39,882 nucleotides of DNA, taken from Ornithinibacillus californiensis. GTDB lineage: Bacteria; Bacillota; Bacilli; Bacillales; Amphibacillaceae. The notes beneath the pieces were generated by a model. That model was given only the letters and a program-made list of their open reading frames with translations. It was not told the DNA's origin and did no database searches. The stretch lies in the NCBI RefSeq assembly GCF_001038485.1, contig NZ_LDUE01000025.1, positions 1-39,882 of the forward strand. Direction: 5' to 3'. Made by a program: the position numbers and the translations under genes. Below, in pieces: positions 26,156-34,634 of the stretch (the first letter of the stretch is position 1; the number at the start of each line of letters is the position of its first letter).

Positions 26156-26671
26156 ATGAAAGGTTTGCCGGCTATTGACATAGGCTTAATGATAGAACAT
26201 TTATCCACCCATGAAGGAATGATAAAAAAATTAGAAATATACCGTATGAAAGTAAGAAGTGAAGAATTAAAAGATACAATTGATCTCCAAATCAAAGTAA
26301 TGCGTGCACATGTTGAGGTTATGCTGTCGTTAATTAATCCACAGAATGACGATTATGTTGAGGTACCTGATTTAAGAAATGCTAGTCTAAATAACTATCA
26401 AACGGCAATAGATGAACATGTAGGTTACAATGACAAATGGATTGCTTTAGAAGCAAAAGCTTCTACTAAAATGATATCGGGTGAAAATTATACTGCTGCC
26501 TTAATGATGAAAGACAATAATGTTAGAAATGCACACGTTGAAATGGCCTTACAACAATTAGAGATTCAAAAGAAGTATTCTGAGTTTATCAAAAGAATGG
26601 GATGGGAATTAACGCTTGGTATAAGTAATAAAAAACAAGAACTTGCCTACCAATTTTATAATCAGGTTTAA
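26156..26671 (+). CDS. CotF-like/ferritin-like helical protein, paralogue of the gene at 36171
   Basis: 171 residues. ATG 26156 has GGAAGGTG before it; ATG 26141 in the same frame has none. It is all-helical by appearance. IDIGLMIEHLSTHEGMIKKLE at the start and ALMMKDNNVRNAHVEMALQQ near 125-145 match IDVGLMANHLSVHNALIKKLE and ALNMKNPQVKKIHVEMALQQ of the protein at 36171. The pattern recalls the CotF-type coat family, so a spore role is possible. It lacks the His/Asn-rich tail of its relative. It stands alone between the siroheme gene and the multicopper oxidase. A weak hairpin at about 26811-26842 may end it. Confidence 0.6.
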   Translation: MKGLPAIDIGLMIEHLSTHEGMIKKLEIYRMKVRSEELKDTIDLQIKVMRAHVEVMLSLINPQNDDYVEVPDLRNASLNNYQTAIDEHVGYNDKWIALEAKASTKMISGENYTAALMMKDNNVRNAHVEMALQQLEIQKKYSEFIKRMGWELTLGISNKKQELAYQFYNQV

Positions 26672-27051
26672 TAAAATTAAATTAATTAGTTAATCCCCTC
26701 TTCTACCATTAGTCTTGCAAAATGTAACGTAATTGAAATAGAACCAAACTAATATTAACAATTGGTACTTTATGATTAAAAGAACAAAATCGCCAAAATA
26801 CCTATATCACGACCCAAGTGAGAACTATTGACTCGGGTCTTCTTTCGCTTCAATCATAGTGCCATTACAGTATGGATACCGAAGTAGAACTTCTCCCTTT
26901 CGTTTTTATACATACAAAATTATCAAACAATCACAAGACTTTATAATTTAATAAACAACAATGAAACGAAATTTACGCGAATATTACCCGTTTCTGCTGT
27001 AGTTAATACGGATATTTTTGCCTTCTAAACCTAGACTTTTTTCCAGTTAGC
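26672..27051. other. Intergenic stretch with one weak hairpin, no gene seen
   Basis: GACCC and GGGTC with a partly paired interior (26816-26844), followed by TTCTTTC, may serve as a terminator for the gene at 26156. I see no supported frame and no promoter in the rest. Confidence 0.4.
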
Positions 27052-28533
27052 CTAATCCACTTTGAATTGTCCCATCATGCCTGCATCCTCATGTTCAAGG
27101 ATATGACAATGATACATAAACACACCAGAATGATTAAATGTAGCAATCGCTCGGACTTTTTCCCCTGGATATACAAGAAAAGTGTCTTTCCAGCCAGTTT
27201 CATTTGGTGGTGGTGGGTTTCCATCACGATCTATAATCTGAAATTGAACACCATGTGCATGAAATGGATGGGCGATACCTCCCATCATTCCCATACCGCT
27301 CTCATTGGAAATTTCCCAAATCTCTGTTTCATGTAAATTTACTAGTTCGTCTATTCGATTTATATCCATTTGCTTACCATTGATATTTACTCCAGGTCCC
27401 ATTCCTTGAAAAACAAACTCTCTCGTCCTAACTGCATCCTCAAGATCAATCTTTTCAATTGAAGCTAATTGATCTGGTATCTTGAACTGATTTTCACTTT
27501 CACCATTAACAATAAATTTCATAAACTCTAATCCTTGATTAGACATCTGGACGATATCCCCATTATTGTAATCGGAAAAATCAACTAGAATTTCTGCCCT
27601 TTCTGCGGAGCCAAGTTTGAGTTCATCCATCTCTATTGGCTTTTCAAGAAACCCACCATCACTGGCAATTTGATAAAATATTTGGTTATTATCAAATCCT
27701 AATTCATAGACACTTGCATTGGAACCATTTAATATACGAAGCCTCATCATGCCTTTAGGAACTTCCAAATATGGGTCAATCGCTCCGTTTACAAGTAATG
27801 TATCACCTTGTAGTCCTTGCATTACATCATGCATTCCTAAATCATATTGAAAACTACCATCCTCATTAAATCTCTTATCTTGAATAATAAGTGGAACATC
27901 ATTGACTCCGTAGTCTTTTGGAACTTCCAAGTGATCGGAAACCTCATCCTCTATGAAAAATAATCCTGCAAGTCCTTTATATACCTGTCTTCCAGTATTT
28001 TGTTCTGGATGTGGATGGTACCATAGAGTAGCTGCAGACTGTTCTATCGTAAATTCTGGGGTCCATGATTTTCCGGGTTGAATCCCCGAATGTGGTCCTC
28101 CATCGTCCTCTCCATCCACTTCAAGACCATGCCAATGAATTGTAGTAATTTCATCTTCAAGATTATTCTTAACCTTAACCGACACTTCTTCTCCATTTCG
28201 AACCCGAAGAACTGGGCCTAAATAATCACCATTGTACCCCATTGTCTCCGTTTTTACTCCTGGAACAAATTCCTTGGTTGCGTTTTGAGCAGTTATTTGA
28301 AATTCTGCTTTATTTGGATCTGGATTTATATCCTCTAACATTGGTGGGATTGGTAAAGATGACTCATTTACTTTATTCGATTGATTATAGGTATTGTTAC
28401 CCGACTCATTCATTGGATTCATCGGCAAATTAGGGGATGTCCTAAACATACCCGGACCTTGTACGAAAAAGAGGAAATATCCTACCAAAACAATCACTAA
28501 TCCTGCTACAATGATATTTAGATATTTTTTCAA
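27052..28533 (-). CDS. mco: Multicopper oxidase, membrane-anchored
   Basis: 493 residues. The start is TTG 28533, eight bases after AGGAGG. One N-terminal helix (about 5-25) anchors or exports it, then a Pro/Asn-rich linker to residue 75. Three cupredoxin domains follow with all copper-site motifs: HWHG near 138, WYHPHPEQ near 172, HPFHAHGVQF near 425 and the type 1/trinuclear YHCHILEHEDAGMM near 473-486. Met-rich SGMGMMGGI precedes HPFHAHG. It should oxidise Cu(I) to less toxic Cu(II) outside the cell, like plasmid Mco of staphylococci and Listeria, which also travels with copper ATPase and lgt. It lies upstream of the two-component pair in the same orientation. Confidence 0.92.
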   Translation of the reverse strand: MKKYLNIIVAGLVIVLVGYFLFFVQGPGMFRTSPNLPMNPMNESGNNTYNQSNKVNESSLPIPPMLEDINPDPNKAEFQITAQNATKEFVPGVKTETMGYNGDYLGPVLRVRNGEEVSVKVKNNLEDEITTIHWHGLEVDGEDDGGPHSGIQPGKSWTPEFTIEQSAATLWYHPHPEQNTGRQVYKGLAGLFFIEDEVSDHLEVPKDYGVNDVPLIIQDKRFNEDGSFQYDLGMHDVMQGLQGDTLLVNGAIDPYLEVPKGMMRLRILNGSNASVYELGFDNNQIFYQIASDGGFLEKPIEMDELKLGSAERAEILVDFSDYNNGDIVQMSNQGLEFMKFIVNGESENQFKIPDQLASIEKIDLEDAVRTREFVFQGMGPGVNINGKQMDINRIDELVNLHETEIWEISNESGMGMMGGIAHPFHAHGVQFQIIDRDGNPPPPNETGWKDTFLVYPGEKVRAIATFNHSGVFMYHCHILEHEDAGMMGQFKVD

Positions 28534-28619
28534 TTCCTTTACCTCCTGGTTGTAAATAAGATGGTTCCAAATGTAATTTCAAAATTATTTCAGATAATGT
28601 CTAATCTATCCTATCATTT

Positions 28620-29987
28620 CTAATATTTAGGGAAGAAAACCGTAACCTCCGTTCCAGCATTTAATTTACTTTCAATTTTAATTTTCCCCTGATGTGCATC
28701 TACCAAAGCCTTCACAATGGACAATCCAATACCTATTCCACCTGTTTTTCTGTCCCTGGATTTATCACCACGATAGAACCTTTCAAATAGATAAGGGAGA
28801 TCCTCCCTCGCAATTCCAATACCCTCATCTTTAACAAATAATCCTAGATAATCATTAGAATCCACCATCTTAACAAATACTTTTTTCCCTACAGGGGTAT
28901 ATTGAAGTGCATTGTTTATTATATTCGTTAAAACTTGTACAACACGGTCACGATCTGCATTAAACCAATATTCCTTTGTAGGCTTTTGAATGTTTAATTG
29001 AACTCCTTTTTCCTGAAATACCCGTGTAAATTGTTCTTCCATTAAGCAAAGTAATTTTCCTACTTCAATATTTGTTTTGTTCAACTTTATTTGTGGGTTT
29101 TCAGCGGCAAGTAATCCTTCCAGTTCATTCACAAGACGAACTAACCGCATCAACTCATCGTGGCTTTGCAGCAACCTTTTTGTAGTTGGTTCAAATACCC
29201 CATCAAGGTACGCTTCCATCTGACTTCTTAACGTGGCAAGCGGGGTTCGTATCTCATGAGCAAAATCTGCAGTAAACTGTTTCCGATGTATTTCTTCTTT
29301 TGACAATGATTCAGCAAGTTGGTTAAATGATTCACCAACTGGTCGCATTTCATCTGTTAATTCATTTACTGCTACACGTGTTCTCCAATTATGTTCTTGT
29401 AATTCCTGAATCGCTTTTGATAATTTTTGAAATCCACTTGTCAGGTGTTTAGAAAATAACAGACTAAACAATAGAGCTAATACCACAGTAACAACAATAG
29501 CAAGATAAATATTCGATTTTATTGTTTCTAAAAAAGCAATATCCTCGCCTACCAATTCCTTTGGAAAGTATACTTCCATACTTCCAATATAATTATTATC
29601 AAATGTTAGGTTATAAGAAATCGTTTCGAATTCGGTATCTTTTTCAACATCCGAATTCATTCCCATGCTCTCCATCATCCCGAGCATCATTGTTGTATCA
29701 GCTACTAATTGTCCATCTACATCATAAATTTTATAAAATAGTTCTTCTGTCATAGCTTGTTGATGTATTAAATTACTTATCTGATTATCAATAAGTTCCC
29801 CTGATTCCTCATAGGATTTAATTGCCTCTTTCTCAATTAACGAACTACTTTCCTCTCTACTATTTTGTAAATATTCATTAAAGTGATCTTCAAATCCCCA
29901 CAATACGGAAAAGCTTGTAAGAAAAATGCCAGAGAGTGACACAATTAAAAGGTAAATTAAGATTTTAGAACGTAGTGTCAGATTCAT
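28620..29987 (-). CDS. Sensor histidine kinase with a Met-rich extracellular loop
   Basis: 455 residues. ATG 29987 follows GGAGG by eight bases and overlaps the end of the response regulator gene by 23 bases. Two membrane helices (about 8-30 and 160-185) flank an outer sensor domain of about 130 residues that contains TMMLGMMESMGMNS (98-111). Then a HAMP domain, the H-box TADFAHEIRTPLATLR with H244, and the ATPase boxes NIINNALQYTP, VKDEGIGIAREDLPYLFERFYRG and GGIGIGLSIVKALV. It phosphorylates the regulator at 29965. The Met cluster suggests Cu(I) or Ag(I) sensing; that is inferred from the residues and the neighbours. Confidence 0.9.
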   Translation of the reverse strand: MNLTLRSKILIYLLIVSLSGIFLTSFSVLWGFEDHFNEYLQNSREESSSLIEKEAIKSYEESGELIDNQISNLIHQQAMTEELFYKIYDVDGQLVADTTMMLGMMESMGMNSDVEKDTEFETISYNLTFDNNYIGSMEVYFPKELVGEDIAFLETIKSNIYLAIVVTVVLALLFSLLFSKHLTSGFQKLSKAIQELQEHNWRTRVAVNELTDEMRPVGESFNQLAESLSKEEIHRKQFTADFAHEIRTPLATLRSQMEAYLDGVFEPTTKRLLQSHDELMRLVRLVNELEGLLAAENPQIKLNKTNIEVGKLLCLMEEQFTRVFQEKGVQLNIQKPTKEYWFNADRDRVVQVLTNIINNALQYTPVGKKVFVKMVDSNDYLGLFVKDEGIGIAREDLPYLFERFYRGDKSRDRKTGGIGIGLSIVKALVDAHQGKIKIESKLNAGTEVTVFFPKY

Positions 29988-30678
29988 TAAGCGTTCCTCC
30001 AAACTTATACCCCATCCCAAATACAGTCAAAATATATCTTGGATGACGAGAATCAGCTTCTATCTTTTTCCGGAGGTTTTTTACATGTGTATCTATACTT
30101 CGCTCATACCCTTCAAAATAAGCACCATCCTCCTGAATCTTTTCCAATAAATCCAATCGACTATAAACTCTTCCAGGATAACTTGCCATGGCAACCAACA
30201 GTTTATATTCAATGGGAGTAAGTGATATTAACTTACCACTTAATTCTATCTCCTTTTTAACAAGGTCTATTTTTAGCTTTCCATTATTAAACGATATTTT
30301 GTTTCCTTTATCGACTTTATTTACCCTTCGTAAAATTGCCTTTGATCTTATTACGACTTCTCTTGGACTAAACGGTTTCATTACGTAGTCATCCGCACCA
30401 ATAACAATTCCGTTAATCAAATCGTCTTCTGCTGATTTTGCTGTTAACATAATAATAGGAACATCACTTTCTTTTCTCGTTAATCTACAGACCTCTTCAC
30501 CTGATATATCCGGCAACATAAGGTCTAAAATAATAATGTCTGGGTTATTCCCTTTTATTTTTCTTAAGGCTTCTATACCATTTGAGGCTAAAATGATTTC
30601 CCATCCCTCTTTTTCAAAGTATGCTTCCAACACTTCAAGAATTATTTTTTCATCGTCAACGATAAGGACTTTGGTCAT
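29965..30678 (-). CDS. OmpR/PhoB-family response regulator
   Basis: 237 residues. ATG 30678 follows AGAGGTG. The receiver domain has the acid pair in LIVDDEKI, D52 in IIILDLMLPDISG, T in MLTAKS and K in DDYVMKPFSPRE. The winged-helix output domain has LTPIEYKLLVAMASYPGRVYSR, TVFGMGYKFGG. It is translated together with the kinase downstream. It is divergent from the small secreted-protein gene at 30813, whose promoter region it probably binds along with its own. Likely a copper or cell-envelope metal stress regulator by context. Confidence 0.93.
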   Translation of the reverse strand: MTKVLIVDDEKIILEVLEAYFEKEGWEIILASNGIEALRKIKGNNPDIIILDLMLPDISGEEVCRLTRKESDVPIIMLTAKSAEDDLINGIVIGADDYVMKPFSPREVVIRSKAILRRVNKVDKGNKISFNNGKLKIDLVKKEIELSGKLISLTPIEYKLLVAMASYPGRVYSRLDLLEKIQEDGAYFEGYERSIDTHVKNLRKKIEADSRHPRYILTVFGMGYKFGGTLNESDTTF

Positions 30679-30730
30679 GTTAAATCACCTCTTTCTATTT
30701 ATAGTACCACCTTATTGAATAAAAAAAATA

Positions 30731-30787
30731 ATCTTCACAACTTCCACATAAGTTCTTCATAAAATCTCCATTTCTGAAAGGTATGAT
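30731..30787 (+). promoter_or_regulatory. Activated promoter between the regulator and the small protein genes
   Basis: TATGAT (30782-30787) is a good -10, but the position 17 bases upstream reads ATAAAA, a poor -35. Short direct repeats CTTCACA (30733), CTTCCACA (30741) and TTCTTCATA (30753) lie over and upstream of it. This fits a promoter that needs an OmpR-type activator, here the product of 29965-30678. Confidence 0.5.
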
Positions 30788-30812
30788 TCAGATATGAAAG
30801 GAGATGTTATAA

Positions 30813-31052
30813 ATGAAAAAATTAGTAATAGGAGTGTTAACTGGAGCAGTGCTATTAGGGGGTGCATCCTTTGTTGCAGCAGAATCAAATGGTGATGATT
30901 TCTACAACTTTGAAGAAATGAAACCTTATATCGAACAGATGCATCCTAACTTTTCACCAGAACAACAAGAGGAAATGTTTAATGCTTGTCATGGTGAAGA
31001 TGGCTTGATGCAAAACAGTAAGGAATTCCGAGGTATGATGAATAATTTATAG
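30813..31052 (+). CDS. Small secreted protein, probably metal-responsive
   Basis: 79 residues. ATG 30813 follows AAAGGAGATG. A classic signal peptide (KKLVIGVLTGAVLLGGASFVAA, cut after AEA-like VAA at about 23) gives a mature protein of about 56 residues that ends up outside. The mature part has MKPYIEQMHPNFSPEQQEEM, one Cys in NACHGEDG, and ends FRGMMNNL. Scattered Met, His and Cys suggest metal binding, a little like short Spy/CpxP-type periplasmic proteins; I do not recognise the family with certainty. It pairs with the 39-residue gene 19 bases downstream and is divergent from the two-component genes. Confidence 0.65.
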   Translation: MKKLVIGVLTGAVLLGGASFVAAESNGDDFYNFEEMKPYIEQMHPNFSPEQQEEMFNACHGEDGLMQNSKEFRGMMNNL

Positions 31053-31071
31053 TTTAGCGAGGTGATTCCAT

Positions 31072-31191
31072 ATGATGGGGATGATGGGCATGATGGGCTA
31101 CGGATTACTGGGATGGATACTTAACCTACTAGCTATCGGTATCGTTGTATATTATGCCACCAAATTAGCATTAAAAAATAAAAAGGATTAA
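31072..31191 (+). CDS. 39-residue Met-rich membrane peptide
   Basis: ATG 31072 lies eight bases after GAGGTG. The sequence opens MMGMMGMMGYGLLGWILN and continues as a membrane helix (LLAIGIVVYYATKLAL) to a KNKKD end. It is too short for usual gene finding, but the ribosome site, the codon use and the terminator right after it support it. The MMGMMGMMG stretch is a plausible thioether site for Cu(I) or Ag(I), and comparable Met-rich segments occur in the kinase and the oxidase nearby. It is probably co-transcribed with the gene at 30813. Confidence 0.75.
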   Translation: MMGMMGMMGYGLLGWILNLLAIGIVVYYATKLALKNKKD

Positions 31192-31208
31192 AGTAATCAT
31201 TTTTATGA

Positions 31209-31245
31209 GAAAGGAGTGACTAAAACTAGTCACTCCTTTCTTTTT
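31209..31245 (+). terminator. Terminator after the small membrane peptide gene
   Basis: GAAAGGAGTGACTA and TAGTCACTCCTTTC form a perfect 14-base stem with a four-base loop, followed by a T run. Confidence 0.9.
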
Positions 31246-31271
31246 CTCTCAACAACAACAACTTTTATCTC

Positions 31272-31495
31272 TAATCCCATTTGGTATACTAGAAGACCAA
31301 GAAAGGGATTTAAAATGGACAAAAAAATACGGAAATAGTCAAGCAAAGGTATAATCCAATTTCAGGTTAGTTCGACATTATGGAAAATATGATGCCGGAA
31401 AAGTAGCAAATGAGTTACTCCAAAAGGCGCAAGGGAAAGAACTGGAAATAAGATTCGGTAAAGGGGCGGAACTACAATATTTAGTGTTCAATTAA
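31272..31495 (+). pseudogene. Short remnant of an unrecognised gene
   Basis: One frame reads IPFGILEDQERDLKWTKKYG and stops at about 31350. A second frame from about 31370 reads VRHYGKYDAGKVANELLQKA, then ELEIRFGKGAELQYLVFN and a stop at 31493-31495. Neither part has a start or ribosome site. The pieces look like protein by composition but I cannot name the parent gene, and they may come from different genes. Confidence 0.35.
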
Positions 31496-31535
31496 AATAG
31501 TAACAAGTTGCATGATTTCTATTATTAACAAACAA

Positions 31536-31985
31536 TTAAGAGTTTCGATTCAAATCAATCTCCAACAGTGTGGAAACTTCTTGAAAACCAAGTTTCTTAT
31601 AAAGTTTCTTGGCCTGATTTCCTGAAAAAACATTTAATTGAACATTTGTATAGCCCTCTTCTCTTAATTTTGTTAATGCTTCCTTACATAGTTTTTCAGC
31701 TATTCCATGTCCACGATAGATTGGCATTACATAAAGTTCAGAAATATAACCTATTACTTTTTCCAAATAGTAATCAAAAATACTACCTATTCCAATCCAC
31801 CCTTTAATTTCGTCATTTTCAATGTAAATGAGATAGCTACCCCCGTCTGCCATAAATGGAGATACCATTTTATCCGCATTTCTCTGGGTGGGAGTTATTC
31901 GTTCGTTAGTTGATTCTCTTAATACTTCCATTGAATGGCTAAGAATTACTTTTATATCATTGTATGTTGCTTTTCGTATCGTCAA
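31536..31985 (-). CDS. GNAT-family N-acetyltransferase
   Basis: 149 residues. I choose TTG 31985, after GGGGGGATG. The fold signature is TIRKATYNDIKVILSHS at the start, GWIGIGSIFDYYLEKVIGYISELYVMP in the middle, the acetyl-CoA loop YRGHGIAEKLCKEAL near 100, and LNVFSGNQAKKLYKKLGFQEV near 120-140. It transfers an acetyl group from acetyl-CoA; the substrate cannot be deduced. It lies next to the methyltransferase gene upstream (32015) in the same orientation, 29 bases apart, so the two may form one unit. Confidence 0.85.
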   Translation of the reverse strand: MTIRKATYNDIKVILSHSMEVLRESTNERITPTQRNADKMVSPFMADGGSYLIYIENDEIKGWIGIGSIFDYYLEKVIGYISELYVMPIYRGHGIAEKLCKEALTKLREEGYTNVQLNVFSGNQAKKLYKKLGFQEVSTLLEIDLNRNS

Positions 31986-32014
31986 ATGACATCCCCCCAA
32001 GCAATTTATAATTG

Positions 32015-32728
32015 TTAAATATTACATCGGAATATCCGAAATCCTAAGCTATCTCGATATAAATCAGTAAAATATTCATGTTTCTTTAGAATATAAAAAC
32101 AATCATCAGGAATATTTTCAGATAGCGAAAATTCTGCAGTATTATCCAAATCATTCAGTTCATTTTTTAATTTAACTTTTTCAACATTTACCTGTCCAAA
32201 CCCATTTGCTCGAAAGATAGTTATCCAATCATTTTCACTTAAAAGATGAGATACTTCATAAAAATCTTGGATTTCTGTCCGTGCTTCATTTGATAATTCT
32301 CGCTCGCATACCATTTCGATTGCCAATAATACACCGCATGATTTGAGGACTCGTTTAACTTCAGATATGGATTTAGAAGTATTGGTAAAAGCTAGTACAG
32401 ACTCTGAAAGAATTAAATCAAATGATAGATTCTCGAACGGAAGATTTTCTACATACCCATAGACAATATCAATAGATAAGGAAAGCTCTGAAAATCTTTC
32501 CCTTGATTTTTCTAACATCACATAATTTGAATCAAACGCTGTAACATCACATTCATATTGGTTGGCTATATAAGCCGATGTCTGTCCCGTACCGCATCCA
32601 ATATCAAGTACTTTTATAGTTTTATCTATATCTTCCTTTAATAGAATATCCTTTGTAAGTTTAAGTCCCCCAGGATGTGCTCCACCAACTCCTAGCAAAG
32701 ACAAACAATTCAAATATGTTGGTTTCAT
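32015..32728 (-). CDS. Class I SAM-dependent methyltransferase
   Basis: 237 residues from ATG 32728, which follows AAAAGGGG. Motif I is VLDIGCGTGQTSAYIA near 40-55. CDVTAFDSNYVMLEKSRERF carries motif II, ENLSFDLILSESVLAFTN motif IV, and EVKRVLKSCGVLLAIEMVC the next strand. This is the UbiE/Methyltransf_11 group. The N-terminal SLLGVGGAHPGG stretch is typical of a subset annotated only as methyltransferases. The substrate is unknown. It is followed by the GNAT gene. Confidence 0.85.
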   Translation of the reverse strand: MKPTYLNCLSLLGVGGAHPGGLKLTKDILLKEDIDKTIKVLDIGCGTGQTSAYIANQYECDVTAFDSNYVMLEKSRERFSELSLSIDIVYGYVENLPFENLSFDLILSESVLAFTNTSKSISEVKRVLKSCGVLLAIEMVCERELSNEARTEIQDFYEVSHLLSENDWITIFRANGFGQVNVEKVKLKNELNDLDNTAEFSLSENIPDDCFYILKKHEYFTDLYRDSLGFRIFRCNI

Positions 32729-32757
32729 AGTAAATCCCCTTTTTTGCAATTTAGTTG

Positions 32758-32973
32758 CTATCTTTTAATAAACTTTGAAAAAAATGGACTTACTTGATTA
32801 TAAACATCCATTATCTTCTTTCCGGTTACCATAACCTTATCAATATCTATATCCCCTTCATCATTCTGAAAACTAGACAACAAACCGGATTTATTGGGAA
32901 TCTGTTTTCTTTTTATTTGCTGTGGTCTAGGTGGCAAAATTGGCATTGGTCCTCTTGGTCTTTCTGGAAACAT
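32758..32973 (-). CDS. YppG-like protein
   Basis: 71 residues from ATG 32973, eight bases after GGAGGTG; the frame extends 18 codons further up, but without a ribosome site there. It opens MFPERPRGPMPILPPRPQQI, a Pro/Arg-rich start, followed by a polar middle and DVYNQVSPFFSKFIKR. This is the layout of the short YppG family of Bacillus, linked to the spore coat or cell surface; the exact role is unknown. It lies just upstream of the methyltransferase gene. Confidence 0.6.
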   Translation of the reverse strand: MFPERPRGPMPILPPRPQQIKRKQIPNKSGLLSSFQNDEGDIDIDKVMVTGKKIMDVYNQVSPFFSKFIKR

Positions 32974-33133
32974 ATCCGGAACACCTCCATTACTGTTTAT
33001 TTTAAAGTATTCCGATAAAAAATTCATGGAAAGGTATACGTCTATATATGATTTAGATTCTATACCGAATTCTGAAACGTTTATTTAGTCCATACATACT
33101 ATAAAGAATAAAAATTAGTTAGGAGTCTATAAG

Positions 33134-33931
33134 GTGAGTATAATTACAACAGATCAGTGGCTACAAACTGACTACTATCAACCTATTAAAATATGTGAAA
33201 ATATGAAACAATATTTTCATAATGCTTCTGCAGAGGAAATTTATGAGTATTTAGTCATGCATGGAATGTATCAACCTATACCACAGGGAATTGAACAATT
33301 AAGAACATTACAAGAAAATAAGGTATGGAATACAATTAATGAGGAGTTTCTATCACTCCAAAAAGAATGGGAAGGGCCAGATATTCCTATTTTTATTTTT
33401 CCTTCAGATTCACATAATACAAGGTTAAAAAAGTTATCCCAAGGAAAGTCTGGTCTAGCATTTAAAGATAAACTTTTTCTATTTATATCCAAAGAAAATA
33501 CAGAAAAAGAGTTAAAAGCACTTATTACGCATGAATATAACCATGTGTGCCGATTAACTAAATGGGAAAAGGATGAGAAAGACTACGTATTACTTGATAC
33601 GATTATATTGGAGGGACTAGCAGAAAATGCAGTTTTAGAAAGAGTAGGTAAAGAATATGTAGCAAAATGGACCTCCTATTACACTGAAAATGAACTTAGT
33701 CACATATGGCAGGACTTAATTTACCCTAACAGAAATGTTTCGAAATTTGACTTCATACATCAAATGATCATTTATGGAATAGATGATTATCCTAAAATGA
33801 GTGGATACTGTATGGGCTATTACCTAGTAAACAAATACTTAAAAGCACTCAAAGTAACCAGTAAAGAATTATTAAGTATGGAGTCAAATACCTTTACACA
33901 GTTCCTTTTAGATAATGACGAACAACATTAA
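33134..33931 (+). CDS. YjaZ/DUF2268-type predicted Zn-dependent protease
   Basis: 265 residues. The start is GTG 33134, with TTAGGAGTC about eight bases before. The zinc motif HEYNH is at 133-137 in ALITHEYNHVCRLT, and the downstream acidic ligand is probably in DTIILEGLAENAVLE. The region SGYCMGYYLVNKYL near 225 is the usual end of the domain. This is the layout of Bacillus YjaZ. There is no signal peptide, so it acts in the cytosol. The substrate is unknown. A strong shared terminator follows. Confidence 0.85.
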   Translation: MSIITTDQWLQTDYYQPIKICENMKQYFHNASAEEIYEYLVMHGMYQPIPQGIEQLRTLQENKVWNTINEEFLSLQKEWEGPDIPIFIFPSDSHNTRLKKLSQGKSGLAFKDKLFLFISKENTEKELKALITHEYNHVCRLTKWEKDEKDYVLLDTIILEGLAENAVLERVGKEYVAKWTSYYTENELSHIWQDLIYPNRNVSKFDFIHQMIIYGIDDYPKMSGYCMGYYLVNKYLKALKVTSKELLSMESNTFTQFLLDNDEQH

Positions 33932-33942
33932 TAGTTGTATAA

Positions 33943-33980
33943 AAGAACAAATGGCTTTAATGCATAAGCCATTTGTTCTT
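33943..33980. terminator. Bidirectional terminator between convergent genes
   Basis: AAGAACAAATGGCTT and AAGCCATTTGTTCTT pair perfectly around a short loop, twelve bases after the stop at 33931 and five bases past the stop of the minus-strand gene at 33985. Confidence 0.9.
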
Positions 33981-33984
33981 CTTC

Positions 33985-34239
33985 TTACCAAAATAGGAAA
34001 GGAATTAAGGCTAGTGTGGCAATCGCACCCAACGCAATTCCATAGCCAAAACCACCATAGCCATAATAACCATAACCAAAACCTCCAAGGTTCCTATTAG
34101 GACCAAGTGGTTGCAAATAAACCCTATTCCTAGTAACATTTCGAATTATCCCAGTGTGAACACTACCGTCACGACACCTTATTCTAACAGCCCTTCCTTT
34201 ATATCGACAACACATTTCATAATGATGAGTAATTGACAA
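33985..34239 (-). CDS. Small basic protein with an Sm-like strand pattern and a Gly/Tyr-rich membrane tail
   Basis: 84 residues from TTG 34239, six bases after GGAGGTG. Residues 9-47 (MCCRYKGRAVRIRCRDGSVHTG, IIRNVTRNRVYLQPL) have the look of a small beta barrel of the Sm/LSM kind (G..V.I...DG..H.G.I..V). Residues 50-70 are GGFGYGYYGYGGFGYG, and a short hydrophobic helix ends at FLFW. I do not recognise the family for sure. The Gly-rich part resembles YjcZ-type coat proteins nearby, so a spore-surface role is likely. It is transcribed leftward, away from the YjcZ pair. Confidence 0.6.
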   Translation of the reverse strand: MSITHHYEMCCRYKGRAVRIRCRDGSVHTGIIRNVTRNRVYLQPLGPNRNLGGFGYGYYGYGGFGYGIALGAIATLALIPFLFW

Positions 34240-34427
34240 ATATTTCACCTCCCAAGTAACTATAGCCACATAACATTGTATGCATAGTGATCTATCTTCT
34301 TAAATGACAGATATACCAGGGCATAAGTGGATTTAATTTAAGTAATTTGGAACATTCTCAGCAAAAAAGTTAATGAAGAATAAAATCAAATCATTATTTA
34401 ATTAATTATTTCTGGGATAATATCCAT

Positions 34428-34455
34428 ACCAGAAATAGTGAGCTTACATATAGTA
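34428..34455 (+). promoter_or_regulatory. Sigma-K-like promoter of the YjcZ pair
   Basis: AC (34428-34429), 17 bases, CATATAGTA (34447-34455) fits the sigma-K consensus AC-N16/17-CATANNNTA. The minus-strand YjcZ pair has the same hexamers, the same spacing and the same flanks CCATAC and CATATAGTAAATGT. Confidence 0.65.
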
Positions 34456-34486
34456 AATGTATATGATTAGGGAGGTGTATTTTTTA

Positions 34487-34603
34487 ATGAGTGATGTTGC
34501 TGCAGGTGTAGGTGTAGGATATGGCGGAGGATTCGCTTTGCTTATTGTGTTGTTTATCCTTTTAATTATTATTGGTGCGTCCTACGTGGGATATGGATAT
34601 TAA
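34487..34603 (+). CDS. YjcZ-family sporulation protein, short form
   Basis: 38 residues. ATG 34487 follows GGAGGTG. The sequence is MSDVAAGVGVGYGGGFALL, then a membrane helix [15 protein letters not shown] and GYGY. Such short Gly-plus-helix peptides are the YjcZ family of Bacillus and are linked to the spore coat or mother-cell membrane. It is first in a pair with the gene at 34635. Confidence 0.85.
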   Translation: MSDVAAGVGVGYGGGFALLIVLFILLIIIGASYVGYGY

Positions 34604-34634
34604 TGATATAGATTACTAAAAGGTGTGGTGGATT

